A stretch of 64,000 nucleotides of DNA from Priestia endophytica DSM 13796. Its GTDB lineage: Bacteria; Bacillota; Bacilli; Bacillales; Bacillaceae_H. The stretch covers positions 124,001-188,000 of the forward strand of contig NZ_FOXX01000008.1 of assembly GCF_900115845.1 (NCBI RefSeq), given 5' to 3'. The position numbers and the translations under genes were made by a program. Under the pieces are notes generated by a model. It saw only the letters and a program-made list of their open reading frames with translations. It was not told the origin of the DNA and made no database searches. This document shows positions 17,904 through 26,509 of this stretch, one piece after another. Each line of letters opens with the position of its first letter. The first letter of the stretch is position 1.

Positions 17904-18356
17904 ATGATAATTGGTATTTTGCTCGCTGCACTTGCAGGAGCAGTTGTAAGCCTCCAAACGGTTTTTAATAATAAAGTGAACGAAAAAACCGGTTCGTGGA
18001 CAACAACAACAACTGTACTAGGAATGGGATTTTTATGTTCCTTCATTGTAAGTTTGATTGTAGAAGGAAAAAATACGTTTGAGCTACAACATTTACAAAC
18101 ATGGCAATGGTTTGGAGGAGTAATCGGAGTTGGAGTTGTTTTTTGTTTAGTACAAGGGATGAAACGACTTGGACCAACGTTTACAATCTCCATTGTTTTG
18201 ACATCACAGCTCGGAACCGCTCTTTTATGGGATTCGCTAGGGTGGCTAGGATTAGAAAAAATCCCCTTTACGTTTAATAAGCTTTTAGGAGTCCTTGTTA
18301 TTATTATTGGCATCTTAGTGTTTAAGTTCGGAAAAGGGAAAGAAGAAAAAAGCTAA
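17904..18356 (+). CDS. Small DMT transporter (DUF606/YdcZ family), second of a pair
   Basis: 150 residues, paralogue of the preceding gene: AALAGAVVSLQTVFNNKVNE corresponds to the LQ...N signature, with GSWTTTTTVLGMG and LGPTFTISIVLTSQLGTALL matching the same helices. It starts 41 bases after the first gene's stop, with AGAAGG seven bases before ATG 17904. The pair probably forms one membrane complex with inverted or parallel subunits (inference from gene pairing). Followed by a terminator. Confidence 0.82.
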   Translation: MIIGILLAALAGAVVSLQTVFNNKVNEKTGSWTTTTTVLGMGFLCSFIVSLIVEGKNTFELQHLQTWQWFGGVIGVGVVFCLVQGMKRLGPTFTISIVLTSQLGTALLWDSLGWLGLEKIPFTFNKLLGVLVIIIGILVFKFGKGKEEKS

Positions 18357-18385
18357 TGATCAAATTTAACCCTCTATACATACAT

Positions 18386-18416
18386 TAAAAAGGCAGCCAT
18401 AAGGCTGTCTTTTTTA
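18386..18416. terminator. Terminator after the DMT pair
   Basis: AAAAAGGCAGCC-ATAA-GGCTGTCTTTTTT, flanked by A- and T-tracts, between convergent genes. Confidence 0.85.
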
Positions 18417-18441
18417 ATATTTTTCATTTCTATCTTCCCTT

Positions 18442-18903
18442 TTACTTTCCTTTGTCCTTTACATATTGAAATCCATATAAAAGCAGAGAATCAAGAAAGA
18501 AAATGAGAGCTAGCCCCCACTTTTTCAGGCGTACTAACGATACAATTCCTCGCTTTTTAAAAAAGTCCACTAATACAAAAGTAAAAAGGGAATCAACGAA
18601 CAGATTCAGCAATAAAAACTGAACAAAGCGACCATATGTTAATTTTAAAATCCACATTGAGCCTATTAAATAAGGTCCCCACATTAAAGGAAATTCACCA
18701 GATAATTTGAGATGAAGTTTTTCTTCCCAGTGCCACCAATTCTTTCTTTGTGCTATAAAATGAACGATTCTCACAACAAGAGAAATGAATAACGCTGCCG
18801 GCAGATACCTCTTAACCGCTCTTTTACCAAGCAATGGCAAGGAGAACCAAGGTAGAATTAGCATTAAAGATAACAATACCTTTGGGAATTTTAAGATGCT
18901 CAA
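18442..18903 (-). CDS. Multi-pass membrane protein of unknown function
   Basis: 153 residues, not recognised. Four hydrophobic segments: about 8-28, 35-50, 74-105 and 128-145, with basic loops between (KRAVKRY, RKNWWHWEEK, FKKRG). The sequence GPYLIGSMWILKLTYGRF is the most distinctive stretch. It starts with TTG, preceded by GAGGAGG at good distance; no ATG lies nearby upstream. Lone gene. No catalytic motif was seen. Confidence 0.65.
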   Translation of the reverse strand: MSILKFPKVLLSLMLILPWFSLPLLGKRAVKRYLPAALFISLVVRIVHFIAQRKNWWHWEEKLHLKLSGEFPLMWGPYLIGSMWILKLTYGRFVQFLLLNLFVDSLFTFVLVDFFKKRGIVSLVRLKKWGLALIFFLDSLLLYGFQYVKDKGK

Positions 18904-19024
18904 AATATCCCTCCTCTTTTCATCTAATGATAGTATTTCCAGAAAAGAGAGAAATATGGAAGATTAAGGAAGAAAAGGTTGTATACTATGCATAGAAAAG
19001 AACATCATTAGGCAGTTTCCTTAG

Positions 19025-19070
19025 AAAAATGACTCCACTTCCTTTCCCTCGGTGTTCTTGAGTCATTTTT
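19025..19070 (+). terminator. Long-loop hairpin, terminator-like
   Basis: AAAAATGACTC pairs perfectly with GAGTCATTTTT across a 24-base loop, directly abutting the left edge of the 175-bp duplication. No gene upstream on this strand is evident, so it could end an unannotated RNA. Confidence 0.45.
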
Positions 19071-19181
19071 GCGAAAAGTAAGCTAATTGTTCCTGAGAAT
19101 GAGCTTCACATATGCTATTTCCAATCTAAATCATTGAGTCTCTTATACTATCTTTTAGTTGTTCCTTATAATGAAAACGTT

Positions 19182-19187
19182 TATACT
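19182..19187 (+). promoter_or_regulatory. Upstream duplicate promoter, -10 element
   Basis: TATACT, with TTGTTC 17 bases upstream (19159-19164); exact copy of the promoter in the second repeat unit, so the gene has two tandem promoters. Confidence 0.55.
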
Positions 19188-19232
19188 TATTTATAAATTT
19201 TGTAAAATTTATGTATAAAGAGAAGAAAATTC

Positions 19233-19256
19233 ATGCATAGAAACAGCGAAAAGTAA
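19233..19256 (+). other. Seven-codon mini-ORF made by the duplication
   Basis: The first copy keeps the original start codon and site, but reading runs from ATG through MHRNSEK into TAA in the second unit. Any ribosome using it stops 150 bases before the true start. Not a real gene; it may act as a short upstream ORF. Confidence 0.6.
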
Positions 19257-19333
19257 GCTAATTGTTCCTGAGAATGAGCTTCACATATGCTATTTCCAAT
19301 CTAAATCATTGAGTCTCTTATACTATCTTTTAG

Positions 19334-19362
19334 TTGTTCCTTATAATGAAAACGTTTATACT
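19334..19362 (+). promoter_or_regulatory. Promoter of the RsbR-like gene
   Basis: TTGTTC (19334-19339), 17-bp spacer, TATACT (19357-19362), about 45 bases before the start codon. Confidence 0.6.
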
Positions 19363-19407
19363 TATTTATAAATTTTGTAAAATTTATGTATAAAGAGAAG
19401 AAAATTC

Positions 19408-20250
19408 ATGCATAGAAACAGCGAATTATATTCTTTTTTATTAGAACGAACTCATTTATTAACGGAACAATGGTATGATTCAGTTGATAAAACAAATCCC
19501 TCAGGTGTGTACTCTTCCCAAGACCCGGAAGTGATTAAAAGTTTAAAAAAGAAGAATTATGAATTTCATCTCCGCTTGTGTAAAATGTTTGATGAATCCT
19601 CTTCAGATGCCGAGTTTCTTTCCTCATTTAATGAATGGATTTATTCTGCTTCAAGAGACGAAGGACACAAGCACACACCTATTTACCTTATCCTTAAGGA
19701 ATTTTTCAACAATCAAGAACAGTATTTAAATTTCGTACAAGCTTTTGTAGAGATGAGTAATGAAGCATACTCCTTAGCTACAATTAATAGATGGAACCGT
19801 AAGATTGTCGAAAATTTTTCATATGTGATTACAGCTTTTACAAAACAAAGTCACAAATATGCTGAAAAATGTTTAGCAACTCAGAAACAACTGATCCATG
19901 AACTAAGTTCCCCTCTTATTTCTCTTAACGAAACACTTGCGCTACTTCCCCTTGTTGGTGAAATTGATGAGGACCGAGCTAAATTGATTATCGAAAACAC
20001 TTTACAGCAGTGCGTAAACTTAAGGGTTACCCATATTCTCGTTGATTTATCAGGCGTGTTAACTGTTAATGAAATGGTGGCACATCAACTGTTCCAACTC
20101 ATACAATCTCTAAAATTAATTGGCGTAAAAAGTACGCTTTCTGGCATTCGCCCTGAAATTGCTTAAACGTCAGTTAGAATTGGAATCGAATTCAATGACT
20201 TATCAGTTGTGCCAAGCATTCATAAAGCATTAGCTTCTTATAAAATATAA
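19408..20250 (+). pseudogene. RsbR-family stressosome protein interrupted by a stop codon
   Basis: 252 codons are read from ATG 19408, then TAA at 20164-20166. Without that stop the same frame continues 27 more codons to TAA at 20248. Residues ~1-150 are an RsbRD_N-type sensor domain; ~165-end is a STAS domain with SSPLI, LPLVGEIDEDRA, MVAHQLF and GIRPEIA. In RsbRA this motif continues Q-T, and the codon after GIRPEIA here is TAA where CAA (Gln) is expected, so one C-to-T change explains the break. The lost part would hold the conserved Thr (T205 in RsbRA) and last helices. The site equivalent to T171 of RsbRA appears to be Glu (NEMVAH). Stressosome function would be impaired or altered. Confidence 0.8.
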
Positions 20251-20254
20251 TACT

Positions 20255-20279
20255 AAAAAACCCTCAGATAAGCTGAGGG
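20255..20279 (-). terminator. Hairpin with T-tract on minus strand
   Basis: CCCTCAG-ataag-CTGAGGG followed, on the minus strand, by TTTTTT. It lies 240 bases beyond the stop of the leftward MFS gene and may end that transcript. Confidence 0.55.
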
Positions 20280-20305
20280 CAGAAGTGAATTTATGGAATA
20301 TGCAA

Positions 20306-20334
20306 GGAGCATTATAAAAGCTAATGCTCCTTTT
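20306..20334 (+). terminator. Terminator after the RsbR-like gene
   Basis: GGAGCATTA-taaaagc-TAATGCTCC then TTTT, on the plus strand. Confidence 0.7.
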
Positions 20335-20521
20335 ACATACGTATGAAAGAAAAGGTGTGCATACATACACCATATGGAAAGTATATAGTGGTCTCATATA
20401 CCTTTTCCTCTCTTGTTATCAGGATAGCTGTAGTATCTCAAGTCATGAAAAAATACATCCTTTTACTAAAATCACTGAATATATTATGTTCCTTTAAGAT
20501 TTTAGACACCGAGGACATACC

Positions 20522-21784
20522 TTACATTCTAGTTAACACTTGAATTTTCTCTTTCTTCTCTGACACCCTTAACCATACTCCCCCTATTAGTATTGCGCCT
20601 GTTAACAAAAGAAATGGAACGCCATACCCATGGAAAAAGTCGACGAACAATCCAAATATCATAGGAGAAAGCACAATTGCTAATTGGTTCAAAGTCAACG
20701 CAAAGCTAACTGTCAAACTAATAAAATGCGACGAAGCTTTCTCGGAAACTAAAACAATAAATAAACTGAACCAACCAATTCCTAAAAATCCAACAAAAAA
20801 GCAAAGTACGGTGTTTCCTGCTATTGATAGATGACTTGGTAAAAAGATAAGAGCTAGTAGAAAAAAGACTGTGGCCAGTATTGTAAGCTGAAGCGGCTTG
20901 CTACGATTTCCATTAAAAACGGTATCACTTATAAAAGCAAGCACAATTCTTCCGATCATGCCTCCAATTAAACAGACACTAAGCAGAAGACCTGCTGTAC
21001 CTAACCTAATATGGGAGGCTTGATGAAGATAACTCATAAGATGGGCAACAAGGATGATTTGAAACGAAATCATCGTTACGCCAATGAAAAAAACAGGATA
21101 AAGACTTTTGTTATTTCTAATTTGGTGAAGCTTTTCAATAAATCGTTCTTCTTTTTTATCATTTCTTTCTATTTTCATATCTTTATAGAAAAGAAGAAAA
21201 ATAATCCCCCCTATTATGGCAACAAAAGATTGAAGAAACAATGCAGAAGCTAAATGGTACTGGTAAAAAACGATAGGTAAAAATGCGGAAGCTAAAGCTC
21301 CTCCAATCGGAATTCCCGTCTGCCTAATCCCCATAGCAAGGCCTCGCTGTTTTTTAGGAAACCATTTTATAATAACGCTGCTCCCCCCTGGTTGGGCCGT
21401 TCCGTACCACACCCCAACAAAAGTGAGTACTACAATAAGGAACGCATAATGATGAATAAAAGCGGCGAAAAAAATGTTCAAACCGAGGATGATTGCTCCT
21501 CCTCCTACAACCCACCTTTCACCAAACTTATCCATTAAATCTCCAAAAAACAACATTGAAAATATCGGACCAATGTTAACGGCAGAAACGATTAAACCTG
21601 TTTGGAACTGTGAAAGAGCATATTCTTGTTGATAAAAGGTCGCGAGCGGTCCCATTCCATACGTAACAAATGTTGCCGCTGTTTGAGCAACAGTGGCAAT
21701 AAGTAAAACAATCCATTTGTAGCTTGTTTTTTCTAAAAGGTGCTGATTCATGTAAGAAGGTGGTAATCCCGATTTGTTAGCCAT
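20522..21784 (-). CDS. MFS transporter
   Basis: 420 residues with 12 membrane segments. The loop 2-3 motif is GDLMDKFGERWVVGGGAI (~82-99), and WFPKKQRGLAMGIRQTGIPIGGAL (cited in part) follows segment 4; a basic central loop (KIERNDKKEERF) divides the halves. This is the pattern of MFS organic-anion or cyanate/nitrate-like permeases, but the substrate is unknown. A GGAG site is nine bases from the ATG. Divergent from the sucrose operon repressor; no gene partner on its strand. Confidence 0.85.
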   Translation of the reverse strand: MANKSGLPPSYMNQHLLEKTSYKWIVLLIATVAQTAATFVTYGMGPLATFYQQEYALSQFQTGLIVSAVNIGPIFSMLFFGDLMDKFGERWVVGGGAIILGLNIFFAAFIHHYAFLIVVLTFVGVWYGTAQPGGSSVIIKWFPKKQRGLAMGIRQTGIPIGGALASAFLPIVFYQYHLASALFLQSFVAIIGGIIFLLFYKDMKIERNDKKEERFIEKLHQIRNNKSLYPVFFIGVTMISFQIILVAHLMSYLHQASHIRLGTAGLLLSVCLIGGMIGRIVLAFISDTVFNGNRSKPLQLTILATVFFLLALIFLPSHLSIAGNTVLCFFVGFLGIGWFSLFIVLVSEKASSHFISLTVSFALTLNQLAIVLSPMIFGLFVDFFHGYGVPFLLLTGAILIGGVWLRVSEKKEKIQVLTRM

Positions 21785-21850
21785 TGTACCAAGCTCCTTT
21801 TAATTTCTAATGTTTTTAGAAAGAGACGCAAAAAGTTTAGCTCCCTTTCC

Positions 21851-21879
21851 TTTTGAAACAGAGTTAAAATTAGTATAAT
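21851..21879 (+). promoter_or_regulatory. Promoter of the LacI-type repressor
   Basis: TTTTGA (21851-21856), 17-bp spacer, TATAAT (21874-21879), about 50 bases before the apparent ATT start. Confidence 0.5.
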
Positions 21880-21926
21880 ATCTTATATCTATAAATGATA
21901 GGGTTCTTAAGGAAGGAGTTTTTCAT

Positions 21927-22904
21927 ATTAAAACAATCGCTGATATCGCCAAGCTTGCTGGAGTAGCAAAAAGTACTGTGTCTCGCTACTTAAATGGCGG
22001 CTCGGTTAGCTTACAGACAAAAAAGAAAATCGAGCAAATTATTCAGGAACAAAACTATATTCCTAATACGTTTGCTCAAAGTTTAAAAGCTAAGAAAACA
22101 AATATGATTGGAGCTATTGTTCCAAGACTTGACTCTTACGCTACGTCTCAAACATTGATGGGAATGGACGAGGAGCTACGATCTCAACAGTACCACCTCT
22201 TAATTTCTAATACCAATCAAGAGCAAGAACGGGAAATTGAGGCTATTTATGATTTTGCTAGACAAAAGGTCTCAGGCGTTATTTTATTAGCAGCTGAAGT
22301 AACAGACGCCCATTTGAAAGCAATCAAAGAAGTTTGTATACCCGTTATCTTAGTTGGCCAAAAACATACTGAATTACATAGCATTATTCATGATGACTTT
22401 AAAGCGGGTTACCTTATTGGACAGCATGTATTAGCAAAAGGACATCAACATATTGCATATTTAGGTGTAACAGAAAAGGATGTTGCAGTCGGCGTCAAAC
22501 GGAAAGGTGGCTTTCAAAAGGCTGTTGCTCATAAAGATGCCCACATCACCTATTATGAAACAGGATTTAAAATGAAAGATGCGATGAAAACAGCTTCTCA
22601 TCTTCTTACCTCTTCTTCCCCTTCTGTTATTGTTTGTGCAACAGATAATATTGCCCTTGGTGTGATGAAAGCTGCTTATGCACAAGGAATCAATATGCCA
22701 ACACAGTTATCTATTACAGGATTTGGGGGATATGATACTTCTGAAATTGTTCATCCTACTCTAACAACGGTCGGTTATTCTTACTTTAAAGCTGGTACAC
22801 TTTCTGCCGCACAAGTTATAAAGCTTGTTGAAGAAACGGATGTAAACCGCTGTATTACATTAGATGTTAAATTAATTGAGCGAGAAAGCGTTGACAATCG
22901 ATAA
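21927..22904 (+). CDS. LacI-family sucrose operon repressor, apparent ATT start
   Basis: 325 residues if translation starts at ATT 21927. The complete LacI headpiece (KTIADIAKLAGVAKSTVSRY) is encoded only from this point; the first standard start, GTG 21978, would delete the first HTH helices. GGAAGGAG lies eight bases before ATT, and no ATG, GTG or TTG is in frame between it and the upstream stop at 21876. The periplasmic-binding-protein-like core follows: NMIGAIVPRLDSY, GVILLAAEV, VIVCATDNIALGVM, SITGFGGYDTSEI. The adjacent GH32/PTS genes and GGAACCGGTTCC sites indicate a sucrose or sucrose-6-phosphate-responsive repressor. Confidence 0.85.
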   Translation: MKTIADIAKLAGVAKSTVSRYLNGGSVSLQTKKKIEQIIQEQNYIPNTFAQSLKAKKTNMIGAIVPRLDSYATSQTLMGMDEELRSQQYHLLISNTNQEQEREIEAIYDFARQKVSGVILLAAEVTDAHLKAIKEVCIPVILVGQKHTELHSIIHDDFKAGYLIGQHVLAKGHQHIAYLGVTEKDVAVGVKRKGGFQKAVAHKDAHITYYETGFKMKDAMKTASHLLTSSSPSVIVCATDNIALGVMKAAYAQGINMPTQLSITGFGGYDTSEIVHPTLTTVGYSYFKAGTLSAAQVIKLVEETDVNRCITLDVKLIERESVDNR

Positions 22905-22927
22905 ACTATCCATTATGATATACAAAA

Positions 22928-22939
22928 GAAACCGGTTCC
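22928..22939. promoter_or_regulatory. LacI-type operator O1
   Basis: GAAACCGGTTCC, near-perfect copy of the palindrome at 22985, centre 57 bp away. It overlaps the left arm of the repressor gene's terminator. Confidence 0.7.
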
Positions 22940-22971
22940 AATTTTACTCACAGAAATGGAATTGGTTTTTT
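22929..22971 (+). terminator. Terminator of the repressor gene, overlapping operator O1
   Basis: AAACCGGTTCCAATTT pairs with AAATGGAATTGGTTT (two-base internal mismatch and one bulge), ending in a T-tract. Confidence 0.65.
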
Positions 22972-22984
22972 TAAAATCATTTTT

Positions 22985-22996
22985 GGAACCGGTTCC
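22985..22996. promoter_or_regulatory. LacI-type operator O2 in the sucrose promoter
   Basis: GGAACCGGTTCC, a perfect 12-bp palindrome. It falls between TTTTGG (22981-22986) and TATTAA (23004-23009), a possible weak -35/-10 pair, so a bound repressor would block polymerase. Confidence 0.75.
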
Positions 22997-23031
22997 TTTT
23001 TTCTATTAAACTTTTATAAGGATGAGATATA

Positions 23032-24510
23032 GTGATAAAAATGACGAAGGAAGAAAAATATCGATACATTGAACAAGCTCGTCCTGACGAACTAGAGAAA
23101 CTTCAAAAACAAATTGAACGTTGTGCATGGCGACAAAACTATCATATTCAGCCTCAGACAGGACTGCTGAATGATCCGAACGGTTTCTCTTACTATAACG
23201 GCATATATCATCTCTTTTATCAATGGTTTCCTTTTGGTCCTGAACATGGGATGAAATACTGGTTTCATACAGTTTCCAAAGACCTTTGCACATGGGAAAA
23301 TGTAGGGATTGGAATAAAACCTGGGGACTCCTATGATTCACACGGGGTTTATTCTGGAAGCGCAATTGTAAAGGATGAAAAGCTTTACTTGATGTACACA
23401 GGAAATACACGTGATGAAAACTGGGTTAGGCATCCCTTCCAATGCATGGCCTATATGAACGAGAGCGGTGTTATACAAAAACTGACAAACCCTGTGATTT
23501 CGACTGTTCCTAATGGATATACAGATCACTTCAGAGATCCAAAAGTTTGGAAAAAAGATGACACATATTTTTGTATTATTGGAGCACAGCGAAAAAATAA
23601 AACAGGATGTGCTGTCCTCTATAAGTCTAGCGATCTTATGAACTGGGAGTTTCAGGGCGAATTAGAAACAACTCTTCCCTCTAACTTCGGCTATATGTGG
23701 GAATGTCCGGATTATTTTGAACTAGAGGAGCACGGTATTCTTCTCTTTTCTCCTCAAGGGTTAGAAGCTGAGGGAGAAAAGTATCAAAACATCTATCAAT
23801 CTGGATATCTTGTCGGGGAACCTTTAGATTTAGAGACAAGAAAGTTCTGTCATGATGCCTTTCACGAACTTGACAGAGGATTTGATTTCTATGCTCAGCA
23901 TACTACTTTATCTGAAGATGGTCGCCGCCTTTTAATTGGATGGATGGGACTTCCTGATCTAGCATATCCAACAGATCAGAACGGATGGGCTCACTGTTTA
24001 ACTATTCCTAGACAGCTTGAAATTAGAGAAGGAAAACTTATTCAGCAACCTATTTCCGAATTAATGAAGCTTAGAAAAAATGAACGTCAAGCACGCTTTA
24101 CATTAGAAAATGAACGAAAAAAAGTAAAAGAATTTAGCGGTTTATCTTATGAACTTATCTATGAGATTGAGAATATTCAAGCAAGATATATAGGAATTGA
24201 GTTTAGAGCCAAAGACCAAGAAAAAACGGTTTTCTTTTATGATAGTATCAAAAAAGAGCTTGTATTAGACCGTTCCCTTTCAGGAAAATCGTTAGAAGCG
24301 GAAAACGGAAATATACGCCGCTGCTCTTTCTCTGCTTCTAAGCTTAAAATTCAACTTTTTGTGGACGTTTCCTCTGTAGAGATTTTTATTAATGACGGAG
24401 AAGAAGTGTTCACGAGCCGAATCTTCCCTAGCCCACATAGCAAAGAAGTCTGCTTTTTTACCGAAAATGGAAGCGCTACATTCCAAGCTGTGCAATGGAG
24501 CTATGAGTAA
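23032..24510 (+). CDS. scrB: Sucrose-6-phosphate hydrolase (GH32)
   Basis: 492 residues. GH32 five-bladed propeller with nucleophile Asp48 in NDPNG, transition-state Asp in FRDPK (167-171) and acid/base Glu224 in ECPD, followed by a C-terminal beta-sandwich. No signal peptide, as expected for the cytosolic enzyme that splits sucrose-6-phosphate into glucose-6-phosphate and fructose. The PTS gene that would supply the substrate starts 34 bases downstream. The start is GTG 23032, nine bases after AAGGA; ATG 23041 is the alternative. Two operators precede it, indicating LacI-type control. Confidence 0.92.
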   Translation: MIKMTKEEKYRYIEQARPDELEKLQKQIERCAWRQNYHIQPQTGLLNDPNGFSYYNGIYHLFYQWFPFGPEHGMKYWFHTVSKDLCTWENVGIGIKPGDSYDSHGVYSGSAIVKDEKLYLMYTGNTRDENWVRHPFQCMAYMNESGVIQKLTNPVISTVPNGYTDHFRDPKVWKKDDTYFCIIGAQRKNKTGCAVLYKSSDLMNWEFQGELETTLPSNFGYMWECPDYFELEEHGILLFSPQGLEAEGEKYQNIYQSGYLVGEPLDLETRKFCHDAFHELDRGFDFYAQHTTLSEDGRRLLIGWMGLPDLAYPTDQNGWAHCLTIPRQLEIREGKLIQQPISELMKLRKNERQARFTLENERKKVKEFSGLSYELIYEIENIQARYIGIEFRAKDQEKTVFFYDSIKKELVLDRSLSGKSLEAENGNIRRCSFSASKLKIQLFVDVSSVEIFINDGEEVFTSRIFPSPHSKEVCFFTENGSATFQAVQWSYE

Positions 24511-24544
24511 CAAAAGAGACATAACAAGAAAGGGTTGGAGACAG

Positions 24545-26434
24545 ATGTCTGAAAATCAAAAAATCGCAAAAGAAGTGTTGGCTGCTATTGGTGGAAAAGA
24601 AAATATTGCATCTTTCGCCCACTGCGCTACTCGCCTTCGCATTATGGTTCATGATAAAGAGAAAATAGATCAGGAAAAAGTCGAAAATATTGATAAAGTA
24701 AAAGGAGCATTTTTCAACTCTGGGCAGTTTCAAATTATTTTTGGAACGGGCACAGTCAACCGTATTTTTGAAGAAGTCAAGAACCTTGGGATTGATAGCT
24801 CATCAAAAGAAGAGGTGAAAAAACAAGGAAATGCTTTTCAACGAGCAGTTCGAACGTTTGGAGATGTTTTCGTTCCTATTATTCCCGTCTTAGTTGCTAC
24901 AGGATTATTTATGGGTCTACGAGGATTGCTCACTCAAGATGAAATCCTTTCATGGTTTGGAGCGACACCTAAAGATATTCCGCCAAATTCCCTTCTATAT
25001 ACGCAAGTCTTAACAGACACGGCCTTTGCCTTTCTACCCGCTCTTGTTGCATGGTCTGCGTTCCGCGTTTTTGGAGGAAGTCCTGTACTTGGAATTGTTC
25101 TTGGACTTATGTTAGTAAACCCTGCCCTACCAAATGCTTATGCTGTTGCAGAAGGTACTGAGAAAGCGTTAACAATGTTCGGTTTTATTCCAGTTGTCGG
25201 TTATCAAGGATCTGTTTTGCCTGCTTTCTTCATCGGTTTAATTGGAGCTAAATTTGAAAAAGCATTAAGAAAGCGCATACCTGAAGCATTAGATCTTATT
25301 TTAACTCCTTTTATTACACTAGCCGTTATGATTACATTAGGACTTTTTGCGATTGGTCCTATCTTCCATTCACTAGAAGAATGGGTGTTAACAGGTACAA
25401 CAGCTGTTCTGAACTTACCATACGGTATTGCAGGACTTGTAATTGGTTTCTTTCATCAGATTATCGTTGTAACAGGTGTTCATCATATTTTTAATTTCTT
25501 AGAAATCCAACTTCTTGAGAAGTATGGAAACAATCCGTTTAACGCGATTATTACAGCTGCAATGGCTGCCCAAGGTGCTGCTTGTTTAGCAGTAGGATTA
25601 AAAACAAAAAATAAAAAGCTAAAAGCACTAGCTCTCCCTTCTTCGTTCTCAGCGTTTTTAGGAATTACAGAACCAGCTATTTTTGGAGTTAACTTACGCT
25701 TTATGAAGCCTTTTATTATGGGATTAATTGGTGGTGCTGTTGGAGGATTCCTTGCTTCTTTCTTCAATTTAGCTGGAACAGGTATGGCAGTAACTGTAAT
25801 TCCTGGTACGCTCTTATATTTGAATGATCAACTTTTTCTTTATATTTTAACAAACGTTGTAGCAATGGCAGTAGCATTCACTCTCACATGGTTATTCGGA
25901 TATAAAGATGCACCTCAAGAAAGCTCTCTAAACAAAGAGATGAAAGAAAAGGAAACAGTCAATAAAATAAACAACTCGCTAACTTCACTAGAAATTCCCT
26001 CTCCTATTAAAGGAGAAGTTATTAAATTAGAAGAGGTTCCAGACCCTGTTTTTGCTCAAAAACAAATGGGAGAAGGAATGGCTATTCAACCATCAGAAGG
26101 AAAAGTCTATGCTCCATTCGACGGTTCAGTAGGTCTTGTAGCTGAAACCAAACATGCTATTTTCCTAGAACATAAAAGCGGTACCCAACTATTAATTCAC
26201 ATTGGAATTGATACAGTCAACTTAAAAGGTAAAGGATTTACGTCCTATATCAAACCAGGAGATCCAGTCAAAGCTGGACAGCTGATTATGGAATTTGATT
26301 TAGACGTAATTGAACAAGCAGGCCTTTCATCCATTACGCCTGTTATTATCCCTTCTGGCCTTCCGTCAGTCAAAGAAGTATTACCAAAAAGAAAACATAG
26401 TAAAGAAACGGTACTCGCTGTTCAACTTGGTTAA
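24545..26434 (+). CDS. scrA: PTS sucrose-type transporter, fused EIIB-EIIC-EIIA
   Basis: 629 residues. EIIB (1-85) has the phosphocysteine Cys27 in FAHCATRLR; EIIC (~105-460) has about ten membrane segments and VTGVHHIFNFLEIQLLEKYG; EIIA of the glucose type (~485-629) has the phospho-His552 in LIHIGID. B. subtilis SacP lacks an EIIA, so this is the self-sufficient form. It imports and phosphorylates a disaccharide; sucrose is inferred from the upstream GH32 hydrolase, while trehalose-type EIIBCA would pair with a GH13 enzyme. Start is ATG 24545 with TTGGAG just upstream; upstream in-frame sequence is the end of scrB in another frame. Confidence 0.9.
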   Translation: MSENQKIAKEVLAAIGGKENIASFAHCATRLRIMVHDKEKIDQEKVENIDKVKGAFFNSGQFQIIFGTGTVNRIFEEVKNLGIDSSSKEEVKKQGNAFQRAVRTFGDVFVPIIPVLVATGLFMGLRGLLTQDEILSWFGATPKDIPPNSLLYTQVLTDTAFAFLPALVAWSAFRVFGGSPVLGIVLGLMLVNPALPNAYAVAEGTEKALTMFGFIPVVGYQGSVLPAFFIGLIGAKFEKALRKRIPEALDLILTPFITLAVMITLGLFAIGPIFHSLEEWVLTGTTAVLNLPYGIAGLVIGFFHQIIVVTGVHHIFNFLEIQLLEKYGNNPFNAIITAAMAAQGAACLAVGLKTKNKKLKALALPSSFSAFLGITEPAIFGVNLRFMKPFIMGLIGGAVGGFLASFFNLAGTGMAVTVIPGTLLYLNDQLFLYILTNVVAMAVAFTLTWLFGYKDAPQESSLNKEMKEKETVNKINNSLTSLEIPSPIKGEVIKLEEVPDPVFAQKQMGEGMAIQPSEGKVYAPFDGSVGLVAETKHAIFLEHKSGTQLLIHIGIDTVNLKGKGFTSYIKPGDPVKAGQLIMEFDLDVIEQAGLSSITPVIIPSGLPSVKEVLPKRKHSKETVLAVQLG

Positions 26435-26443
26435 CCTCTTCCA

Positions 26444-26480
26444 CCAAAAAGAGTAGATGTTGTCATCTACTCTTTTTGGT
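26444..26480 (+). terminator. Terminator of the sucrose operon
   Basis: CCAAAAAGAGTAGATG-TTGT-CATCTACTCTTTTTGG, perfect 16-bp stem. Confidence 0.9.
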
Positions 26481-26509
26481 ATAAAAATATTTAAAATACT
26501 TGTTGGAGT

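Larger units (their letters stand above)
19071..19420 (+). repeat. Perfect 175-bp tandem duplication
   Basis: Two identical copies, 19071-19245 and 19246-19420. The unit contains the promoter, leader, ribosome binding site and first four codons of the RsbR-like gene. GCGAA occurs at the left edge, at the junction and just after the second copy, which suggests recombination at a 5-base microhomology. No base differences were seen between the copies, so it is recent. Confidence 0.95.

Noticed and set aside
20343-20543. 66-codon frame between the RsbR-like and MFS genes
   Set aside because: No convincing ribosome binding site or homology, and it runs into the MFS gene's 3' end.
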